In this document: positions 32,223 through 36,751 of the stretch, piece by piece
Layout of the letters: every line of letters begins with the position of its first letter
Position numbering within the stretch: position 1 is the first letter of the stretch
Source of the DNA: Alphaproteobacteria bacterium
Lineage (GTDB): Bacteria; Pseudomonadota; Alphaproteobacteria; DSM-16000; Inquilinaceae
NCBI GenBank assembly: GCA_028281925.1
Contig: JANQIX010000096.1
Location: 1-36,751 of the forward strand
DNA length: 36,751 nt
Reading direction: 5' to 3'
Translations under genes and position numbers: made by a program
Notes under the pieces: model-generated
Database searches by the model: none
The model's input: only the letters and a program-made list of their open reading frames with translations
Told to the model about the DNA's origin: nothing

Positions 32223-33350
32223 CTACTCCTCCTCAGCCGGCGGACGGATGCCGGACGCCAGCAGAAAACGCTGCCTGGCATCGCCATCGGGCACCAGTTC
32301 CGCCAACAGTTCCTGCAACGTCATGCGCCCGCGCCGGACAGTCTCCTCAAGCGTGTAGGCGATCGGCGAGTGGGGCTCGTTCTTGCGAAAGAACTCCGCG
32401 ATCTTCAGCAGTTGGCGGAACGCATCCTCTCGCGTGACAAGGTCGCCGACGGCACCGCGTACGACCGTACCCGCCGCCCCGCCGGCAGCCGTCTCACCGG
32501 TCGCGGCGGCCGCCTCCTCCGGTGCGTCTTCGGCCTGGGGTACGGCCATCGCCAGCTTGTCGCGGCCAATGAACTTTACCAGCTCCAGCACCGTGTCGAG
32601 CTCGCTGCGGATGTTGGAGTATGGCGGCGACATGTCCCCACAGCGTTCGTAGAACGCGTCGTTCATCTTGCTGAAGGCTTCGGCTGCCTGTTCCAGATCC
32701 GCGACCGTCTCGACGAAGAACTCCGTAGGCGTGTCGCGCACGCTGTCCAGGATGCCGTCGACGGTGGGTGCGCCGTCCTCGATGCGCTTCTGGCGCCGCT
32801 CCTCATCGACGATCTGGGCGACATCGCTGGCGATCTTGTAGTGCCAGGCGGCAAAGGCGCCGTTCGAACCGTCTGTCAGCGGCACCTTGCGAATGGGCTG
32901 GATCAGGGTGCCTTCCGCCCCCTCGCCGTTGAGGCCGGTGATCGGAGCGACCTTGGTCTCCAGGCCGTCTTCGTCTTCCAGCGGATAGAGATTGTCCCAG
33001 AATCCCTCCACCAGTCCGGTGATCAACCGGAACCCGTCACGCAGGCCTGCGAAGCCGCCGGCGCGGACCAGCGCCTCGGTGAGCCAGCCAGCCACTTCCA
33101 GATCTTTGGTCTGTTCGCTAATAACCTTTGGAGCAAGGTCGATGATCGTACCCCACTCTTCAGCCATACCGGCGCTCTCTTCCTCGCTGGTGACACTGCG
33201 TTCGGCGGCCCTGGCCGCCGAACGTGCATCCTTCAGCTTGTAGTAGACGGAGGTGGGCGAGGAATCCTCGCGGATATCCGGGCCCGCCGGGTTGTCCCCG
33301 TCGATCGGTGCAAGGAGCGTCTCGAAGTCGAGAATGTCGGGTGTGGCCAT
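32223..33350 (-). CDS. tssA: T6SS protein TssA (ImpA)
   Basis: A 375-residue member of the ImpA family, the cap and baseplate organiser of the T6SS tail. The N-terminal ImpA domain spans about 1-170 (LLAPIDGDNPAGPDIREDSS, then YYKLKDARSAARAAER, EVAGWLTEALVRAGGFAGLRDGF and LVEGFWDNLYPLEDEDG). A variable Ala/Glu-rich stretch (about 280-310) links to a C-terminal helical domain (DAFRQLLKIAEFFRKNEPHSPIAYTLEETVRRGRM). The frame is open far upstream, but the ATG at 33350 starts at the family N-terminus. It is the first gene of the operon; the divergent gap of 175 bp to 33525 should hold the promoter. Confidence 0.94.
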   Translation of the reverse strand: MATPDILDFETLLAPIDGDNPAGPDIREDSSPTSVYYKLKDARSAARAAERSVTSEEESAGMAEEWGTIIDLAPKVISEQTKDLEVAGWLTEALVRAGGFAGLRDGFRLITGLVEGFWDNLYPLEDEDGLETKVAPITGLNGEGAEGTLIQPIRKVPLTDGSNGAFAAWHYKIASDVAQIVDEERRQKRIEDGAPTVDGILDSVRDTPTEFFVETVADLEQAAEAFSKMNDAFYERCGDMSPPYSNIRSELDTVLELVKFIGRDKLAMAVPQAEDAPEEAAAATGETAAGGAAGTVVRGAVGDLVTREDAFRQLLKIAEFFRKNEPHSPIAYTLEETVRRGRMTLQELLAELVPDGDARQRFLLASGIRPPAEEE

Positions 33351-33525
33351 GTGCGGAGGTCTTATGACTGTTGATGACGGTTGCAGATGCGGGCCGGAGC
33401 TCCGCTGCCCGGCGAGTCCCCTTCTCGGCGCGCGTGCGGTATGAATCGTAGCACAGCGCCCGGCGGCAAACGACCCGCGATGGCAGCAGCCGAGCAATGA
33501 CTTCAAAGGAGGCCGTGCGCTGACG

Positions 33526-35034
33526 ATGGCAGGCGGTGAAATGGCAGAGCGCCGGGCTAAGGCGCTCGAGCCCCTGTTTCCGGGCACGGCGCTGCTGTCC
33601 CAATTGGCGCCCGCGCATTTGTCCCTGGCCGCGCAACTCTGCGGGGTCGCTCCGCCCCGCATCGAGAGCGCCCTGCGATATCTTCTGATCGGCGTGGAAG
33701 ACGCCCGCATTCCGGCCCTGCTGGCGGCATCCCACCCCAATTTCCTGTTCATGGCGATCGACACGGATCGCGACCGCCTGTCAGGGGCCGACAGGTTGCT
33801 GACCGAGCTTAGGCTCGACAATGTCAGGCTGGATCACATCGATCTTGAGACCGCAGACGGCCACGTTCTGCCTGGCGCCCCGTTCGATATGGTCGCCGTG
33901 CCTGCACTCTATGCCCGGCTCGATGCCGTGGATCGGCGCCGGATGAGCGCCCTGCTGCGCCGTACGCTCGCCCCAGGGGGACTGGTGCAGATCGGCTATC
34001 CGGCCATGCCCGCGTCCGGTGGACTGCTGGCGGCACAGCACCTGATCCGTACGGCTGCCCGGGGCGGCGATGACTGGGAGGATCGACTTGGCCCGGCAAT
34101 GGAGCTGGTACAGAGGCTAGCGCACGCCCGCGCACCGGCCTTGGCGGGCAACCTATGGCTCGGGGCGTCGTTGCAGGCCTGGCGCGCCGGCCGCGCCGAT
34201 ACGGTCATCGAGACCTGGCTGGGCCGGCCGTGGCACGCGCTCTTTCACTGGGACGTGGCGCGAGAACTGGCAGACGCAAAGCTGACCCATGCCGGTTCGA
34301 CTTTCGGCACTGCGGCGGCGCTTCCCAACACTCTGGCAGACGTCACGGCGGGGCTGCGCCACGCAGCGACCGGTGAGACACTGGCAGACTATGTGTGCGG
34401 CACGCTGCTGCGCAGCGACCTTTACATCCATGGGTCTCGCCCGACGGCACCGCAGGGCTTGCGCGCCGAAGCCGAACACGCGCCGTTGGCGCAGGCACTG
34501 CCGCCGAAGGAAGCTTTGATGAGGCTGGCGCGCCGTCTCGGCAGCCAGCAGGCTGCGGCCGATCTGCAACCGCTGCTCGCGGCGCTGGCCGCCGTGCCGA
34601 GGCCGGCCGAAGCGCTTGTGTCTCTGCAGCCCCCGGGCCCAAAGCGCCTATCGGCCGAACACTTGGTCCGGCTGCTGTTGTCCACGGGCGTGGCCCAGCC
34701 CATTCCGCCGGGCGATCGTCGGTCGGCAGCGGTGGCGACAGTGCGCGCCAACGCCGCCGCCGCCCACGCCGCCGTGGCCGAGGACGCGGCTGGACGCGGT
34801 CTCTTGGTCTCCGCCAGAACCGGTGCCCTCGGAACGGTCGACGCCATCCAGCATCTGACCTATCTGGCCCTGGCCACCGGCAGCGCCCCGTTCGTCGACG
34901 CTACACTGCCTTTCGTCGAACGGCGCCTTTACCGACTGACAGCGGCTATCCCCGATCCGGATGGGCTGCGCGCGCGCATCGCTACGGTGCTGCAAAACCA
35001 GTTGCCCGTCTGGCGCCGGCTCGACATGGTCTGA
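33526..35034 (+). CDS. Methyltransferase-regulatory-domain protein with apparently dead methyltransferase fold
   Basis: The 502-residue protein keeps the class I methyltransferase topology. The SAM motif I that relatives show as a ELGCGxG-type loop is here YLLIGVEDA (residues 52-60), lacking the glycines. The rest of the fold is recognisable (AIDTDRDRL at about 77-85, then a strand FDMVAVPALYARL and TLAPGGLVQIGYPAM at 148-161). Residues about 236-300 match the methyltransferase regulatory domain (HWDVARELADAKLTHAGS, then DYVCGTLLRSDLYIHGS). It is divergent from tssA across 175 bp. An AGGAGG site 13 bases before the ATG is a bit far. A binding or regulatory role linked to the T6SS is inferred; real methyltransferase activity is possible only if SAM binds unusually. 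Confidence 0.8.
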   Translation: MAGGEMAERRAKALEPLFPGTALLSQLAPAHLSLAAQLCGVAPPRIESALRYLLIGVEDARIPALLAASHPNFLFMAIDTDRDRLSGADRLLTELRLDNVRLDHIDLETADGHVLPGAPFDMVAVPALYARLDAVDRRRMSALLRRTLAPGGLVQIGYPAMPASGGLLAAQHLIRTAARGGDDWEDRLGPAMELVQRLAHARAPALAGNLWLGASLQAWRAGRADTVIETWLGRPWHALFHWDVARELADAKLTHAGSTFGTAAALPNTLADVTAGLRHAATGETLADYVCGTLLRSDLYIHGSRPTAPQGLRAEAEHAPLAQALPPKEALMRLARRLGSQQAAADLQPLLAALAAVPRPAEALVSLQPPGPKRLSAEHLVRLLLSTGVAQPIPPGDRRSAAVATVRANAAAAHAAVAEDAAGRGLLVSARTGALGTVDAIQHLTYLALATGSAPFVDATLPFVERRLYRLTAAIPDPDGLRARIATVLQNQLPVWRRLDMV

Positions 35035-35037
35035 GCG

Positions 35038-35069
35038 GCAGCCCGACAGGGGCTGCGGTCAAGCAGCCC
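35038..35069 (+). promoter_or_regulatory. Two mutually exclusive hairpins between the methyltransferase-like gene and arsR
   Basis: GCAGCCC (35038-35044), GGGCTGC (35050-35056) and GCAGCCC (35063-35069) follow one another. The middle segment can pair with either neighbour, giving two alternative 7-bp stems with 5- and 6-base loops. It lies four bases after the upstream stop and 64 bases before arsR. It could be a terminator or an attenuator-like switch; there is no U tract. Confidence 0.4.
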
Positions 35070-35132
35070 ATGGCCCCGGCGGCCGCGTCGCGCTAGAACT
35101 GGGAAGTCTGCGTTCACACCAACCCTCCGGTC

Positions 35133-35462
35133 ATGGCCAGCGACATACCGATATATCGGCGGATCAGCGAAGACCAGACGGCGGAACTTGCGGATGTGTT
35201 CCGCCTGATGGCAGACCCCACCCGCCTCAGGATCATCCTCTTCTGCCTGGATCATCCGAAATCCGTCAGCGTGATGGCCGAATCGCTGAAGCTTTCGGCG
35301 TCGCTGGTGAGCCACCATCTGCGCCTGCTGCGCGCCAGCCGCCTGATCCAGTCGCGCCGCGAAGGCAACCGGGTGTTCTACATGGTCACCGACGAGCACA
35401 TTCGGCGCACCCTGACCGACATGGTCGACCATGTCGCGGAAACCGAAGGCGACGACCTCTAG
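35133..35462 (+). CDS. ArsR/SmtB-family repressor with alpha-5 zinc-site motif
   Basis: A 109-residue winged-helix regulator. The DNA-reading helix is in VSVMAESLKLSASLVSHHLRLLRASRLI (about 45-72), and the wing is SRREGNRVFYMV. The C-terminal helix has D87-x-H89-x10-H100-x2-E103, exactly the alpha-5 metal site of zinc sensors of the SmtB/CzrA type. The alpha-3 CxC thiolate site of cadmium or lead sensors is absent. It should therefore release DNA on zinc binding. No efflux pump or metallothionein gene is visible next to it. No good Shine-Dalgarno precedes the ATG. Confidence 0.9.
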   Translation: MASDIPIYRRISEDQTAELADVFRLMADPTRLRIILFCLDHPKSVSVMAESLKLSASLVSHHLRLLRASRLIQSRREGNRVFYMVTDEHIRRTLTDMVDHVAETEGDDL

Positions 35463-35587
35463 CCGCCGTTTCCCATACCCGCCATGGTCCGTGCGGCGTC
35501 GTGCCTGCGACCTTGGTTTTGCCATAGACGGATGGGCCAAATGTGGCCGGCCGTTCGTCGAAAGACCGAAAAACGGGAGATCCCCAG

Positions 35588-36016
35588 ATGCGTGCGATTC
35601 ATACTTGGGTCGGTTCCGTTGCCATTGCCGTCGTCGCCGGCCTCAGCCTTGCGGCCGCCGCGCAGGATATTCTGGTCGATGAGGGCGAACCGGGCGTCAC
35701 CATCTGGAACGCCCCGGCCGGGGCGGAGATCGAGCTGACTCTGCGGCGCGACGGCGAGGTGTATTGCGAGCGCGCTGGCGTCGTCTCCGGCGAACCGAAC
35801 GCTGCCGGCGCCCAAGTATTCACGCTCTGCCGCATCGCCGACGCAGACTTCGGCGGCACCCATACCTGGGAGGTCCAGGTCGAGATGCACGGCCAGGGCG
35901 GCACCATCTCATCAGGCCGCATCCAGATGGAGGTCGACGAGGTACCGGGTGGGTGCTTCCCCTCCGTTACGCTCGGCCAGCCGGCGACGATCATCGTCCA
36001 ACGGGTCTGCGGCTGA
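35588..36016 (+). CDS. Secreted hypothetical protein with four cysteines
   Basis: A 142-residue product with a Sec signal (VGSVAIAVVAGLSLAAAAQ, cleavage likely after AAA near 25). The mature part is beta-rich and acidic, with four cysteines (in VYCERAG, FTLCRIAD, GGCFPSV and QRVCG) that could form two disulfides. A GGGAG site eight bases before the ATG at 35588 decides this start over the longer frame. I recognise no family; it follows the ArsR gene by 125 bp on the same strand but a functional link is not shown. Confidence 0.75.
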   Translation: MRAIHTWVGSVAIAVVAGLSLAAAAQDILVDEGEPGVTIWNAPAGAEIELTLRRDGEVYCERAGVVSGEPNAAGAQVFTLCRIADADFGGTHTWEVQVEMHGQGGTISSGRIQMEVDEVPGGCFPSVTLGQPATIIVQRVCG

Positions 36017-36201
36017 CCGCCGTCGCCTCTGGCAAGGGCTGGGCCGTTTATCAATTCTTCAAAGAAATAGGAGCAATTGAAGCGAACGAATGCTCATGTC
36101 GACATATCTCGAACGACATCGAATCCAGCCAGTTACTGAATACATATCCATTCAGATTTGCTTTTATTGCTCCGTCATATTGCTTTCGATCTTCGTGTGA
36201 C

Positions 36202-36663
36202 TCAGTCCTCTGCCGGGGGAAACCACGTGAGCGAGGAGTGATGCAACGAGATGAGAACGCGCCCATCTAGCTTGTGATAGGCGAACGTATAGTCGGCGCG
36301 GGTGGCGTTGCCGTCGCCGTCGATGAAGGTGTAATGCCCCATGTCCTTATAGCCGAGCCCCCCTGCCTTCAAGATCGGACCGGCAGCGCTCTGGAAGTAC
36401 ACGCGCTTCCAACCTCGATTGAGAAACCCGGAGTCGTGAGGATAGTCAGGATCACCGCCCACGAAATAGGATCGCGCCCCTGCGCGATCGAGGCGAATGA
36501 TGTCCGCCAAGGTGGGTTTGAAGAGAAGGGGTTCGTCTGGTGTCCCGAAATCGTAGAGGTCCAAGAGCTTATCGACGTCGCGCTCAGTGACATACTTTGT
36601 CCAGGCGCGCTGCGCGGCGATGACTTCCGCCTTGGTCATGGGCTCGAAAGTGCGCTCGGACAT
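36202..36663 (-). CDS. SnoaL/NTF2-like protein
   Basis: A 153-residue protein of the NTF2-like superfamily, similar to the SnoaL or CaMKII-association-domain group. An N-terminal helix (KAEVIAAQRAWTKYVTERDVDKLLDLYDFG) leads to a central LLFKPTL strand, the YFVGGDP loop, and the last strands YKDMGHYTFIDGDGNATRADYTFAYHKLDG followed by LISLHHSSL. Several His and Asp residues point into the expected pocket, but no enzyme activity can be read. GAGGAG eight bases before the ATG supports the start at 36663; the in-frame upstream extension has no site. Confidence 0.8.
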   Translation of the reverse strand: MSERTFEPMTKAEVIAAQRAWTKYVTERDVDKLLDLYDFGTPDEPLLFKPTLADIIRLDRAGARSYFVGGDPDYPHDSGFLNRGWKRVYFQSAAGPILKAGGLGYKDMGHYTFIDGDGNATRADYTFAYHKLDGRVLISLHHSSLTWFPPAED

Positions 36664-36751
36664 CGTGATGGCTCCTCGTCGATTGGCCGCAAGCAGCAAT
36701 GCACGATGCCAACGAAGACCGCACTGGGCAACGCGGCTTCGGCCGTCTAGA

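Noticed and set aside
33351..33821. Upstream extension of the tssA frame
   Set aside because: The extension has no ImpA-like sequence and overlaps the divergent gene; the ATG at 33350 gives the standard N-terminus.
36136..36155. CTGAAT...ATTCAG hairpin followed by T-rich DNA
   Set aside because: Only six base pairs in an AT-rich gap, 120 bp from the nearest upstream stop; too weak to call a terminator.
1..36751. CRISPR arrays, integrases or insertion sequences
   Set aside because: No regularly spaced short repeats with unique spacers, no transposase or integrase frames and no terminal repeats were seen; the only regular repeats are the protein modules at 861-2441.

Overview
The window is GC-rich (about two thirds G+C by eye) and densely coded. 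It looks like a piece of alphaproteobacterial chromosome, most plausibly from the Rhodospirillales or Rhizobiales side. The signs are an ATP12-type F1-ATPase assembly chaperone, a propionyl-CoA carboxylase operon with a 2TM protein inside it, and a type VI secretion operon in the Rhizobium imp order (impA to impH, including a second sheath protein and ImpE). No species can be named from the sequence alone.

Left part (1-12 kb). A tRNA-Leu(GAG) truncated in its 3' CCA and lipB are followed by a secreted protein of ten cysteine-rich, calcium-site-like modules. Then come a Tat-exported zinc metallopeptidase and a membrane histidine kinase. The minus-strand cluster pccB - 2TM - pccA - acylphosphatase - pseudo-receiver/degenerate GGDEF comes next, with short gaps or 4-bp overlaps at the start and end of the cluster. 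It joins propionyl-CoA carboxylation to a likely signal-reading protein. The ATP12 chaperone and a HAD phosphatase follow.

Middle part (12-20 kb) is accessory metabolism: a DUF1624-type membrane acyltransferase, a divergent sugar-acid dehydratase and aldolase pair with a GntR/FadR-like half-palindrome in the intergenic region, a SnoaL-like protein, and an AraC regulator divergent from a two-subunit xanthine-oxidase-family molybdoenzyme whose large subunit has a Tat signal.

Right part (20-37 kb). A soluble zinc metalloprotease fused to an OmpA-like peptidoglycan-binding domain and an AT-rich single-gene island lie just beyond the 3' end of a T6SS operon. That operon reads, in transcription order on the minus strand, tssA - tssB - tssC - tssC2 - tagJ - tssE - tssF - tssG - GNAT acetyltransferase. 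Divergent from tssA is a protein with a methyltransferase-regulatory domain whose SAM-binding loop appears destroyed. An ArsR regulator with a complete alpha-5 zinc site, a small periplasmic protein and a SnoaL-like protein close the window.

The T6SS genes encode sheath and part of the baseplate only. Hcp, VgrG, ClpV and the TssJKLM membrane complex are not here. The most novel-looking items are the ten-module secreted repeat protein, the metalloprotease-OmpA fusion beside the T6SS, the pseudo-receiver/pseudo-GGDEF with a preserved c-di-GMP I-site, and the T6SS-linked pseudo-methyltransferase.
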